DNA from: Sphingomonas sp. Leaf32
GTDB lineage: Bacteria > Pseudomonadota > Alphaproteobacteria > Sphingomonadales > Sphingomonadaceae
Length of the DNA stretch: 64,000 nucleotides
Assembly (NCBI RefSeq): GCF_001421765.1
Contig: NZ_LMLA01000005.1
Location: 1-64,000, forward strand
Direction: 5' to 3'
This document shows, piece by piece, positions 19,130 through 27,840 of the stretch. The first letter of the stretch is position 1; every line of letters begins with the position of its first letter. The position numbers were made by a program, and so were the translations under genes. Below the pieces are notes generated by a model. That model ran no database searches. It had not been told where the DNA came from and worked only from the letters and a program-made list of their open reading frames with translations.

Positions 19130-19796
19130 GCCGGTAGCGGGCGAGTTCGCGCGCCGCGCGCGCCATGTCGGCGCGGAACGCGGGACTGCCGTGCGTGCGC
19201 GCGACGATCGCGGCGGCGGCGAGATAGCCGCCCTCCACCGCGCTCCACGAATGCGATCCGCAGATCCAGCGGCTCTGCCCATAGTCGCGCCCCCGCGCCA
19301 GGATCGGCTCCGCCCGGTCGGGCAGCAGTTCGGCCATCAGCAGCGCGAATGCCCAGCCATGCGCGGTATGGCCCGAGGGATAGTCACCGTTCGCCACCAG
19401 CGCGGGCGTGCGCGGTTCGCAGATCGGCGCGGTGCCGCCCACGAACGGGCGGCGCGACCGCCAATGCGCCTTCGCCGCGCCGACCATCGCCGAACGATCC
19501 GCGCCGAAGCGATCGAGCAACCGCCGCGTCGCGGGCAACCGGGCAAGGTCGAGGCGGAAGCCAAGCGCATCGGCGAACCGCGCGGGCAGGTCCGACGACA
19601 CGTCCGCCGCCGCCTGTCGCCAGCGATCGCCGTCCACCGCCCCGCGTTCCTGCGCGAAGATGCCCGCATCGGCCTGCGCCCGCGCGCTGTCGGCAACGGG
19701 CGGGCCGGGCAGGATCGTCGCAAGATCGGGCCGTTCGGCGGGCGCCAGATACCCGGCCTGCATCGCCAGCAGTGCCAACAACATGGTGCCCGTCAT
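19113..19796 (-). CDS. PAP2-family acid phosphatase-like protein, altered active site
   Basis: This 227-residue secreted protein resembles class A non-specific acid phosphatases: K-x6-RP is present (KAHWRSRRP), followed by PSGH (DYPSGHTAHGWA) and the SR-x5-H block (SRWICGSHSWSA). In the family signature the last histidine is followed by three residues and Asp; here that position is Ala, followed by Val-Glu. The start at 19796 is chosen for its GGGGAGG ribosome site and signal peptide (MLLALLAMQAG). It overlaps the end of the STN receptor by 17 bases on the opposite strand. It may still act on phosphate esters, with Glu compensating, or may be a binding protein. Confidence 0.75.
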   Translation of the reverse strand: MTGTMLLALLAMQAGYLAPAERPDLATILPGPPVADSARAQADAGIFAQERGAVDGDRWRQAAADVSSDLPARFADALGFRLDLARLPATRRLLDRFGADRSAMVGAAKAHWRSRRPFVGGTAPICEPRTPALVANGDYPSGHTAHGWAFALLMAELLPDRAEPILARGRDYGQSRWICGSHSWSAVEGGYLAAAAIVARTHGSPAFRADMARAARELARYRLRSAR

Positions 19797-19930
19797 GTAA
19801 TGCCTCCCCCTGCTACGGCGGGTAGAGGCGTTCGCGGCATCATCGGGGACAATAGCCAAACGCTATCCTGGGGCCGATCGACCTTCAGCTACGCCCGGTG
19901 TCGTTCCTGCTGGACGCCTCCAGCCTCTAC

Positions 19931-20037
19931 GTCACCCCGGACTTGTTCCGGGGTCTACCGAGCCGCGATCGTGGTCGATAGAGGTTCACGCCGCACCGAT
20001 TGCCGCGCCGTGGACCCCGGAACAAGTCCGGGGTGAC
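19931..20037. repeat. Dispersed 107-bp inverted-end element, type 1 (copy A)
   Basis: The element begins GTCACCCCGGACTTGTTCCG and ends with the reverse complement CGGAACAAGTCCGGGGTGAC, around an internal segment sharing GCCGCGATCGTGGTCGATAG and CACCGATTGCCGCGCCGTGG with other copies. It sits upstream of the TonB receptor gene at 20203. Other copies are at 32792, 41891, 49339 and 51203. Confidence 0.85.
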
Positions 20038-20202
20038 GAAGGGATTGTAGATCGCTCGGTCCCAATATTAGCGATAGTCACATAACTGTAAGAATTGTCA
20101 CGAAACTTTTACAAATCTCTTTGTCCCCGCCGGAGCCGGTCGGTGTTCTTCGCAAATAGTCGTTCGATGACGAACGATACCGGGGTTTATTGGGGAAGTT
20201 TC

Positions 20203-22923
20203 ATGACGAGCAACCGTTGGTGGTGGATGGCATCCACCGCCCTGATCCTGTGCGCGCAACCCGCGCTGGCGGAGGCACAGGTACAGACGCCCGCCGCCGA
20301 CACCGCCGATGACGGCGAGATCGTCGTCAGCGGCTATCGCACCGGCCTGGAACAGGCGCGCGATACCAAGCGCCGTGCGACCGGTATTCAGGACTCGATC
20401 GCCGCGACCGACATCGCCGCCTTCCCCGACCTGAACCTCGCTGAAGCGTTGCAGCGCCTGCCCGGTGTCGCGATCAACCGCGAGGCGGGCGAGGGTCGCC
20501 GCATCAGCCTGCGCGGGCTGGGTCCCGATTTCGCACGGGTGCAGCTGAACGGCATGGAGGTGCTGGGCAACGTCGATTCGCCGCAGGACAGCCGGGGCCA
20601 GACGACCCGCGACCGCGCGTTCGATTTTAACCTGTTCGCCGCCGAACTGTTCAGCCGGGTCGATGTGCGCAAATCCTATAGCGCCGACCAGACCGAAGGC
20701 GGGCTGGCCGGCACCGTCGGACTGTTCAGCGCCCGCCCGTTCGACAACAAGGGCTTCCGCGCCGCGATCGGTGGACAGCTGGGCACCAACAGCCTGACGA
20801 AGGACGTGCAGCCGCGCTTCACCGCGCTCGTTTCGCAGAACTGGGGCGATGTCGGCATCCTGCTGTCGGGCGCGTACAGCCGCCGCCGGACGCGGGAGGA
20901 AGGGTTCGACACCTATCGCTGGCGGCTGAACAATGCGAGCGGCAGCAACATCTCGAAGCTGTCGGCGGAGGATCAGGCGGCGGTCCGTTCGGGCACGCTG
21001 CGCTTCGCGCGCGGCAACCGCCTGTCGGTGTGGGACAGCACGCAGGAACGCATCGGGCTGACCGGGTCGATCCAGTGGAAGCCGATGGCCAACGCCACGC
21101 TGACCCTCGACGGCCTGTACGGCGAATTCAGCGGCGACCGGTTCGAAACCCATCTCGCCTCACGCGGGGGCGGCGGATCGACGTGGCTGGGCGGCGGCGG
21201 CACCTTTGCCGGGGTCACCTATCCCAACTCGACGATCAACGCGCTCCAGTATAACGACCAGCGCGAGGTCGTGTACCTCGACGTCAGCGGCGCCAACACC
21301 GCGACCGAGACGCGCGTTCAGGACACGAAGAACGTCTTCAAGCAGCTGGTGCTGAGCGGCGATGCGGAAGTCGCGCCGGGGGTAAGGCTGACCGCGCTCG
21401 GCGGGGTCGAACGGTCGCGCTTCGCCATTCCGGTCAGCGACAAATTCTACCTCGAAACCTATGGCGACGTGATCTCCGACTATCGCGGCGGCACCTATTC
21501 GCTGGTCAACACCTATAAATACGACACCGCCGACGCCTCGCGCTGGCACGCGCGCAACATCAACATCGGCGCGACGTACCAGAATTCGGCGTTCGACAAT
21601 GCGAAGGCTGCGCTGGCGTGGGAAGCGATGCCCGGCGGCACCTTCACGGTCGGCGGCGAATGGCGCCGGTTCGAGAATGACGGATATGGCCAGGGCGTCG
21701 ACAATGTGCTGCTGCCCGAATTCCGGTCGGGCAAGGTCAGTTCGAACATCGCCGCCTATGCCCGCACCTATCGCGACTATCCGGGGCAGGACTGGACCGT
21801 CGTCGATTATGCGAAGGCGTTGCAGGCGCTGAACCTCAACCGCAACGACTATCTGACCGCGCGGCTGAACGTGTTCACCGTCGAGGAGCGCACCACCGCC
21901 GCCTTCGCCCAATATGACTGGGACCAGCAGATCGGCAGCGTGCCGTTCCGCGGCAATGCCGGGTTCCGCTATTACCGCACCGGCGTGACCTCCGCCGGGG
22001 TCGCCAATGTCGGGCAGGTCACGGTGAAGGGCGATTACGACGGGGTGCTGCCCGCGATGAACCTGGTGTTCGAACCGGCGCGGGGGCTGATCGTGCGCGC
22101 CGCCGCCGCGCGCAACATCAACCGCCCCGGCCTCGGTTCGCTGGCGGTCAACGGCACCGTCGGACGCGACAATGGCGAAGTCACCGTGTCGATCGGCAAC
22201 CCGAACCTGCGCCCGTACAAGTCGACCGACCTCGACCTGTCGATCGAACGCTATTTCGGCAAGGTCGGCTATGTCGCCGCCGCGCTGTTCTACAAGACGC
22301 TCGACGGGTTCATCACCAACCGCACGATCAACAACGTCCCCTATGGATCGACCGGGTTGCCGACCAGCATCCTGCCGGGGTTGACCGATGCGACCAACGT
22401 CACGTCCTTCTCGCGGCCCGTGAACATCGGCAAGACCGACATCGCCGGCATCGAGCTGTCGGGGCAGAGCGACTTCACCTTCCTGCCCGCGCCGTTCGAC
22501 CGGTTCGGCACGGTGCTCAACCTGACGCTGATCGACAGCAAGTTCGACTATGCGACGATCATCCCGGGCAGCACGCGCACCACGCTGGAGGGACTGAGCC
22601 GCATCAACGCCAATGCGACGCTGTATTACCAGGACGCCCGCTTCAACGCGCGCGTATCGGGCAATTATCGCAGCCCCTATGTCTTCAGCGCGTCGCCGGT
22701 GCAGAGCACCTTCGGCAAGGACCAGGACGTGACCGGCTATGAAGGCACGCTCTATGTCGACTTCTCGGCCCGCTACGGCATCCTGCCGCGCGTCCAGCTG
22801 ACGCTCGACGGGATCAACCTGACCGACGTGCGCGAACGGCAATATTCGGATTCGACCAAGCGGCTGTACGTGTCGACCCATTCGGGGGCGACCGTGCTGG
22901 GCGGGGTGCGCGTCACCTTCTGA
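20203..22923 (+). CDS. TonB-dependent receptor (Xanthomonas/Caulobacter type)
   Basis: The 906-residue protein has a signal peptide (ASTALILCAQPALAEA), a TonB box (GEIVVSGYRTGLEQA), a plug with LQRLPGVAINREAGEGRRIS and DVRKSYSADQTEGGLAGTVG, and a long barrel ending LGGVRVTF. The QDSIAATDIAAFPDLNLAEAL plug pattern is that of the TIGR01782 class, often linked to sugar or oligosaccharide uptake in xanthomonads and sphingomonads. The ATG at 20203 is chosen because it follows GGGGAAG and begins the signal peptide; 36 upstream codons in frame look non-coding. It is followed by FecI/FecR in the same direction. Confidence 0.88.
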   Translation: MTSNRWWWMASTALILCAQPALAEAQVQTPAADTADDGEIVVSGYRTGLEQARDTKRRATGIQDSIAATDIAAFPDLNLAEALQRLPGVAINREAGEGRRISLRGLGPDFARVQLNGMEVLGNVDSPQDSRGQTTRDRAFDFNLFAAELFSRVDVRKSYSADQTEGGLAGTVGLFSARPFDNKGFRAAIGGQLGTNSLTKDVQPRFTALVSQNWGDVGILLSGAYSRRRTREEGFDTYRWRLNNASGSNISKLSAEDQAAVRSGTLRFARGNRLSVWDSTQERIGLTGSIQWKPMANATLTLDGLYGEFSGDRFETHLASRGGGGSTWLGGGGTFAGVTYPNSTINALQYNDQREVVYLDVSGANTATETRVQDTKNVFKQLVLSGDAEVAPGVRLTALGGVERSRFAIPVSDKFYLETYGDVISDYRGGTYSLVNTYKYDTADASRWHARNINIGATYQNSAFDNAKAALAWEAMPGGTFTVGGEWRRFENDGYGQGVDNVLLPEFRSGKVSSNIAAYARTYRDYPGQDWTVVDYAKALQALNLNRNDYLTARLNVFTVEERTTAAFAQYDWDQQIGSVPFRGNAGFRYYRTGVTSAGVANVGQVTVKGDYDGVLPAMNLVFEPARGLIVRAAAARNINRPGLGSLAVNGTVGRDNGEVTVSIGNPNLRPYKSTDLDLSIERYFGKVGYVAAALFYKTLDGFITNRTINNVPYGSTGLPTSILPGLTDATNVTSFSRPVNIGKTDIAGIELSGQSDFTFLPAPFDRFGTVLNLTLIDSKFDYATIIPGSTRTTLEGLSRINANATLYYQDARFNARVSGNYRSPYVFSASPVQSTFGKDQDVTGYEGTLYVDFSARYGILPRVQLTLDGINLTDVRERQYSDSTKRLYVSTHSGATVLGGVRVTF

Positions 22924-23087
22924 TCCATTGGCTGACCCGTTGACGGGGTCGCGTCGTCGCGGCGCGGTCCCGTCGTTTCGAATTGCCCATGCCCCGCGAG
23001 GCGATAATAGACCGGCGTGCCCCACGCATCCCGCCACCGATGTCCCCGATTCCGGTCGTGCCCGCTCTACCGGCCAGGGACACGCGC

Positions 23088-23579
23088 GTGAGCGGCACGG
23101 CGGCGGCGCTGACGGCGGGCTATGCCCGGCTGCTCGCCTATGCCCGCAAGCGACTGCGCGATCCGGCACAGGCAGAGGAGGTGGTGCAGGAAACGATGCT
23201 GCGCGTCATCGAACAGGATCGGCGACAGACGATCGAGCAACCGCTGGCCTATGCGTTTCGCGTGACCGATTCGGTCGTCTATGCCACCGCGCGCGGGGAT
23301 AGCCGCCGCCACGAACCGATCGATCCCGATCTGGTGTGCGACGCGCCGCTACCCGATGCCATGCTCGACTATCGCCAACGGCTCGCCCGGTTCGAGGCGG
23401 TGCTGGCCACCCTCCCCCCGCAGCGGCGGACGGTGTTCGTCAAACGCCATGTCGAGGGCAAGTCGCGTGGCGAGATCGCCGAGGAGCTGGGACTGGGGAT
23501 CGAAGCGGTGAAGAAGCATCTCGTCCGCGCCATGATCGACCTGGCCGATGTCGCCGACGTGCTGGACCGGGGACGGTGA
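23088..23579 (+). CDS. FecI-like ECF sigma factor
   Basis: The product is a short group-4 sigma factor with region 2 (RLLAYARKRLRDPAQAEEVV, QETMLRVIEQ) and region 4 (LATLPPQRRTVFVKRHVEGK, EIAEELGLGIEAVKKHLVRA). The linker and lack of extra domains fit FecI-type sigma factors controlled by a FecR anti-sigma protein and an outer-membrane receptor. The open frame reaches back to 22983, but homology begins near the GTG at 23088, which has AGGGA nine bases upstream, so that start is given (163 residues). Its stop overlaps the fecR-like start (TGATG). The most likely partner receptor is the STN-bearing one at 16412. Confidence 0.88.
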   Translation: MSGTAAALTAGYARLLAYARKRLRDPAQAEEVVQETMLRVIEQDRRQTIEQPLAYAFRVTDSVVYATARGDSRRHEPIDPDLVCDAPLPDAMLDYRQRLARFEAVLATLPPQRRTVFVKRHVEGKSRGEIAEELGLGIEAVKKHLVRAMIDLADVADVLDRGR

Positions 23580-24568
23580 TGCCCGTGGCCGACGATCCGA
23601 TCATCGCCCAAGCTGCCGACTGGGCCGAACGTGTCGAGGCACTGGACGCCGCCGGGCGTGCCGAACTGCGCGCATGGCTGACGCGATCGCCCGCCCACGT
23701 CGCGGCGTTCGACCGTTTTCGCCGGTTGCTGGCCGATCCCGCGCTGTTCGATGCCGCCGCGCGCGAACCCGCCCTGCCCCCGCCCCCGGCGCCCCGCGCC
23801 GCTTCGCGGTTCCCCGCCATCGGCCGCCGGATGCGCCGTGCCGCCGTGGCGGTCGCGGCCTGTGCCGCCGCGCTCGCCCTCGCACCGGTCGGTTGGCGCG
23901 CACTCACCCCCGCCCCGATCCAGCGGCAGGAATATGCCAGTGCGGTCGCGCGACCGCGCACGATCGCGTTGCCCGACGGGTCCCGCATGACGCTCGATGC
24001 TGCGTCGCGCGTCGGAATCGCGTTCGGCGATACACGCGACCTGTCGCTGACCGACGGCGCGGCGCGGTTCGACGTGCGGCACGACGCCGACCGCCCGTTC
24101 CGCGTCCATGTCGACGCGGCGACGATGACCGCGCTCGGCACCGTCTTCAGCGCCGAACGCCAGCCCGGCGGCAGCGAGTTGCGGGTGTTTCGCGGGCGCG
24201 TCCGCCTTGACGCGCCGGGGCTGGAACCGGTCGTGGTCGAGGCGGGCCGCTATGCCCGGATCGGGGCGGACGGCGTGACGCTCCGTGCGATCGACGATAC
24301 TGACCGCATCAGCTGGCGCGACCGGTGGCTGGACGGCGATGCCATCCCGCTGGCGACCGCGTTCGCCCGGTTGGAACGCTATGGCGCGGCCCCGATCCGC
24401 CTTGCCGACCCGTCGCTCGGCACGCTGCCGATCAGTGGGCGCTTCCGCCTCGACACGCCCGAACGGTCGATACGGCTTATCGCGTCGCTATACGACCTGC
24501 GCATCGTTCCGGATCGGGGAGGGGCGTGCCTCGCCTCCGATCGCTATCCCCGCTGCGCGCCGCACTAA
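23579..24568 (+). CDS. FecR-like anti-sigma/regulator
   Basis: The 329-residue protein has an N-terminal cytoplasmic domain (DUF4880-like: QAADWAERVEALDAAGRAEL, RAWLTRSPAHVAAFDRF), one membrane segment (AAVAVAACAAALALAPVGW, about residues 85-105) and a periplasmic FecR domain (RTIALPDGSRMTLDAASRVG, FRVHVDAATMTALGTVF). It would relay a signal from a receptor STN domain to the sigma factor encoded just upstream. The ATG at 23579 shares bases with the sigma-factor stop, so the two are coupled. The C-terminal region is of ordinary length. Confidence 0.9.
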   Translation: MPVADDPIIAQAADWAERVEALDAAGRAELRAWLTRSPAHVAAFDRFRRLLADPALFDAAAREPALPPPPAPRAASRFPAIGRRMRRAAVAVAACAAALALAPVGWRALTPAPIQRQEYASAVARPRTIALPDGSRMTLDAASRVGIAFGDTRDLSLTDGAARFDVRHDADRPFRVHVDAATMTALGTVFSAERQPGGSELRVFRGRVRLDAPGLEPVVVEAGRYARIGADGVTLRAIDDTDRISWRDRWLDGDAIPLATAFARLERYGAAPIRLADPSLGTLPISGRFRLDTPERSIRLIASLYDLRIVPDRGGACLASDRYPRCAPH

Positions 24569-24718
24569 GGCGAAAGACGGCACGCGCGGCCATCGCCGCG
24601 ACCTGTCGTCGATCGCCCCCCCCGAAGGCACCCCCGGCGCAGTCGGTTGCGACGGAGACGATCGCGACCGCTTGACGAGAAACTTGAGCGAGCGGCAAAA
24701 ACCGGGTTGGAGAGGGAC

Positions 24719-25312
24719 ATGCCCGATCCCGTTGCTCCCGCCGCCAAATTGTCCACGCGCGCCTGGCTGGAGGCCGCGCGGGCGATGTTGATCCGTGACG
24801 GCATCCACGCCGTGAAGATCGATCGCCTCGCCCGCGAATGCGGGGTGACGCGCGGCGGGTTCTACTGGCGGTTCGGCAGCCATGCGGAACTGCTCGAGGC
24901 ATTGCTGGCCGACTGGCGCGAGACGAATACCGCGCCGATGCTGGCGGCGCTGGCCGGGCCGGGAAATCCCGACGTGCGGTTCGCGCGCCTGGCGGGGCTG
25001 TGGGTCGACGAACAGGGGTTCAGCTCAGCCTATGACGCGGCCGTGCGCGAATGGGCACGCGGCGATGCCGCGGTGCGGGCCGTCGTCCATGCGGTGGACG
25101 ACGAACGGATCGGCGCGCTGTGCCGCCTGTTCCTCGACTATGGCTATGGCGCGGACGAAGCGCTGGTCCGGGCGCGCATCACCTATTACCATCAGGTCGG
25201 CTATTATGCGCTGGATGCGCAACGCGACGACGTGCGCCGGGCCGAGCTGACCGCGCTCTACATCCGGGCGCTGACCGGTCCGCTGGGCGGGATCACGCCG
25301 ACCGGCGGGTGA
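24719..25312 (+). CDS. TetR-family transcriptional regulator
   Basis: This 197-residue protein has a TetR helix-turn-helix (ARAMLIRDGIHAVKIDRLAR, ECGVTRGGFYWRFGSHAELL, residues about 15-65) and a helical ligand domain. The start at 24719 follows GGAGAGGG and gives normal family length. It converges on the P450 gene, overlapping it by 20 bases. It is the only regulator near the paired CGATACA-N4-TGTATCG palindromes at 27709 and 27786, so it is the leading candidate to bind them, although no such site lies in front of its own gene. Confidence 0.88.
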   Translation: MPDPVAPAAKLSTRAWLEAARAMLIRDGIHAVKIDRLARECGVTRGGFYWRFGSHAELLEALLADWRETNTAPMLAALAGPGNPDVRFARLAGLWVDEQGFSSAYDAAVREWARGDAAVRAVVHAVDDERIGALCRLFLDYGYGADEALVRARITYYHQVGYYALDAQRDDVRRAELTALYIRALTGPLGGITPTGG

Positions 25313-26525
25313 CCGACAGGTCGAGACGGGTGAGGCCGCTGGTCGCGAACGCCCCGCCCTCCACCGGCACCCGCAGGCCGCTTGCGGTGATGGTCGCGGT
25401 GGTCGCCGCGATATGGTCCAGCATCAGCCGCAGTTCGAGGCGGGCGAGCCACGATCCCATGCAGATGTGCATCCCGTATCCGAACCCGGCATGTGGCGGT
25501 CCGCGCCGGGCGGGGTCGAAGCGATCGGGATCGGAGAAATGCGCGGCGTCGCGATTGGCCGATGCGATCAGGAACCGGACCGGCGCGCCCGCCGGCACGG
25601 TATGGCCCGCGATCACCGTCGCCCGCGCGGCATGGCGGGTAACGCGGTGGACCGAAGGGCGATGGCGCAGCATCTCGTCGACAAAGGCCGCCGGGTTGCC
25701 CCCCGCCTGCAGCCACCACAGCGCGGCCGGATCGGTCGCCAATTGGTCGAGGCAATTGACCGACAACAGGGTCGTCGTCTCATGCCCCGCCATGAACAAC
25801 AGGCAGGCAAAGCCGTCCGCCTCGTCGGCGGTCAGTTCGCCGTCGTCGCGCAGTGCGGCCAGCGCGTCGATCACCGTATCGCGACCCCGCCCGGCGGTGC
25901 GCTCGGCGACGGCGCGGTCCATCGCGGCGGCCATGAACGCGCGCATCCTGGCATAGCTGTCGACGCTGGCATCGGGATTGACGACGCCCCGGATGCGCGT
26001 CGCGATGAAATCGACCGCGGAATTGGTCCAGTCGCGCATCCGCGCGGCATCGTCGATGGTGATGCCCAGCACGGTCGCGATGACGCCCATGGTCAGCGGC
26101 GTCGCGAAGCCGGCCGCCGCGTCGCCGCCGCCGCTGGCGAGAAACCCGTCCCAATGGGTCGCGACCAGCGTCCGCACCGCGTCCTCGATCGCGTTCACCG
26201 CGCGCGGACCGAACGCCCGGCCGATCGTCTGTCGCATCGGCCCGTGCAGCGGCGGATCGAGCATCAGCAGCAGCCCCGGAATGATCGCACCGCCCGGCGG
26301 CGTGGAGACGAACGTCGCCGCGTCCTTCAACCCGGCAAGGACGTCGTCGTAGCGGCTGACCAGATAGAGCGGCGCATCGGAATGCCCGGCGCGCACGACG
26401 GGGGCGTTGGTGCGCAGCCACGCATAGTGGCGGAACGGATCGGCCTGGATCGTCACGTCGAACGGATCGAACGGCGGCAGGTCGGCGGGCCAGGGCAGGT
26501 CGTGCGACCAGGGGGCGTCGGTCAT
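25293..26525 (-). CDS. Cytochrome P450
   Basis: The 410-residue soluble bacterial P450 has the I-helix oxygen motif AGHETTT (246-252), the ExxR pair (EMLR), and the haem loop FGYGMHICMG with the thiolate ligand at Cys355. It would hydroxylate or dealkylate a small organic substrate using electrons from a ferredoxin partner that is not encoded nearby. The ATG at 26525 overlaps the stop of the MFS gene upstream (ATGA), so the two form an operon transcribed away from the TonB receptor. Grouping with an oxidase of N-methyl amino acids suggests catabolism of a methylated nitrogen compound; that is inference. Confidence 0.93.
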   Translation of the reverse strand: MTDAPWSHDLPWPADLPPFDPFDVTIQADPFRHYAWLRTNAPVVRAGHSDAPLYLVSRYDDVLAGLKDAATFVSTPPGGAIIPGLLLMLDPPLHGPMRQTIGRAFGPRAVNAIEDAVRTLVATHWDGFLASGGGDAAAGFATPLTMGVIATVLGITIDDAARMRDWTNSAVDFIATRIRGVVNPDASVDSYARMRAFMAAAMDRAVAERTAGRGRDTVIDALAALRDDGELTADEADGFACLLFMAGHETTTLLSVNCLDQLATDPAALWWLQAGGNPAAFVDEMLRHRPSVHRVTRHAARATVIAGHTVPAGAPVRFLIASANRDAAHFSDPDRFDPARRGPPHAGFGYGMHICMGSWLARLELRLMLDHIAATTATITASGLRVPVEGGAFATSGLTRLDLSVTRRSA

Positions 26526-27700
26526 GGGGCGGACTTTCGGGGTTGCGGGGCGATCCACAGCGCCAGCAGCAGTCCGGCGAGCACCAGCGCCGCCGATCCG
26601 CCGAGCAGTGCGCCAAGCCCGATCCGTTCGAGCAGCGCACCGCCCAGCAGCGGCGCGACCGTCGAGGCCGCCGCCGTCGCCAGCGGGGTGACGGTGGCGG
26701 CACGGCCGCTCGGCTCGCGCTCGGCCATCAGCCGGAACAGGAACGGATAGACGAACGCCCAGGTGAAACGCAGCAGGCAGGCGGCACCGATCGTCACCAC
26801 CGCGCCGCCGCCGATCCCCAGCCCGGTCGCGGCCAGCACCATCGCCCCCGCCACCGCCAGCAGCACCGGACGAAAGCGCAGGCCGTCGGCGACCAGTGCC
26901 GCCAGCAGCGGACCGATCATCCCGGCCGAGGCCGCCAGCGACAGCAGCGTCGCGATGCCCGCCGCCGCCAGCCCGTGCGCGCTGCCGATCCGTTCGAGGA
27001 ACGTCCAGCTCAACCCCATGCCGGTAAAGACGAGGAAGATCGCGACCAGCGGCGCAATCCCCGCCGCCGGCACCGGCCGGCGCACGCTGGCGACCGCGCG
27101 GGGCGGGGCGTCGCGCGTCGCGATCGGCACCAGCAGCAACGCGGGCAGTGCCACGACCGAAACCGCGATGTAGAAGATCGCCGGACCATGCGCCGCCATC
27201 ATCAGCGTCAACAGCGCCATGCCGCCCGCCGCGATCACATTCTGCCCGGCGGCATAGAGGCTGACCGATACCCCCGGTCGCGCCGAGCGTGCCATCAGGC
27301 CATAGGCGACGGCGCAGGCCAGCCCCTCCCCCAGCCCCGACACCGCGCGCACGCCGATCAGCACCGGATAGTCGACGACGAAGATCGTCGCGATGTTGCC
27401 CGCGACCATCACCGCCAGGCCGACATGGAGCAGCGTGCGTTCGCCCGCCCGCGCCAGCAGCAGCGGCGCGAACGCCGTCGCCAGCAGGATGCCGCCCATG
27501 TTCGCCGAGACGACGGCTCCCGCCGCCTCCGGCCCGATGCCGAACTGCCGCTGCAGCGCGGCGACCATCACCGGCATGACGTCGGGCAGGGTCACGGCGA
27601 TCAGCGCGACCGCCACCGCCGCCCAGTCGCGCGAGGCCAGCCCTGCCCAGAATCTGAGCGGGTGGGGACGTGCCGGACCGGAAACCATCCTACCTTCCAT
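26522..27700 (-). CDS. MFS transporter
   Basis: About 392 residues form roughly twelve hydrophobic segments, with the major facilitator pattern in the first half (ALQRQFGIGPEAAGAVVSAN, GVRAVSGLGEGLACAVAYGL). It could import a substrate or export a product; sequence alone does not decide. The ATG at 27700 is chosen because an upstream extension would run through the palindrome at 27709-27726; an ATG at 27688 is an alternative. It is the first gene of the leftward MFS-P450 operon and is divergent from a TonB receptor gene. Confidence 0.88.
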   Translation of the reverse strand: MEGRMVSGPARPHPLRFWAGLASRDWAAVAVALIAVTLPDVMPVMVAALQRQFGIGPEAAGAVVSANMGGILLATAFAPLLLARAGERTLLHVGLAVMVAGNIATIFVVDYPVLIGVRAVSGLGEGLACAVAYGLMARSARPGVSVSLYAAGQNVIAAGGMALLTLMMAAHGPAIFYIAVSVVALPALLLVPIATRDAPPRAVASVRRPVPAAGIAPLVAIFLVFTGMGLSWTFLERIGSAHGLAAAGIATLLSLAASAGMIGPLLAALVADGLRFRPVLLAVAGAMVLAATGLGIGGGAVVTIGAACLLRFTWAFVYPFLFRLMAEREPSGRAATVTPLATAAASTVAPLLGGALLERIGLGALLGGSAALVLAGLLLALWIAPQPRKSAP

Positions 27701-27708
27701 CGGCGCGA

Positions 27709-27726
27709 CGATACACAGTTGTATCG
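27709..27726. promoter_or_regulatory. Operator-like palindrome 1
   Basis: CGATACA-CAGT-TGTATCG is a perfect 7-bp inverted repeat with a 4-bp spacer, nine bases upstream of the preferred MFS start. An identical-arm copy lies at 27786-27803; the centres are 77 bases apart. It probably controls the MFS-P450 transcript. Confidence 0.75.
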
Positions 27727-27785
27727 CGCACACCAAAACCGGCGGATAGCTCAGCTTTAATCCCCATCAGATTCGTGTGTGTTGA

Positions 27786-27803
27786 CGATACACCCCTGTA
27801 TCG
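27786..27803. promoter_or_regulatory. Operator-like palindrome 2
   Basis: CGATACA-CCCC-TGTATCG has the same arms as the site at 27709 and an extra matching A/T pair outside. It lies 37 bases before the TonB receptor ATG at 27841, suggesting control of the receptor-oxidase transcript by the same protein. Confidence 0.75.
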
Positions 27804-27840
27804 TGCTGCTTGTCACGCAACGGTAACGACAGGGTGGGCT

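Noticed and set aside
26543..27760. A 405-codon plus-strand frame opposite the MFS gene
   Set aside because: Its translation is Arg/Gln/His-rich repeats without structure; the minus strand gives twelve membrane segments.
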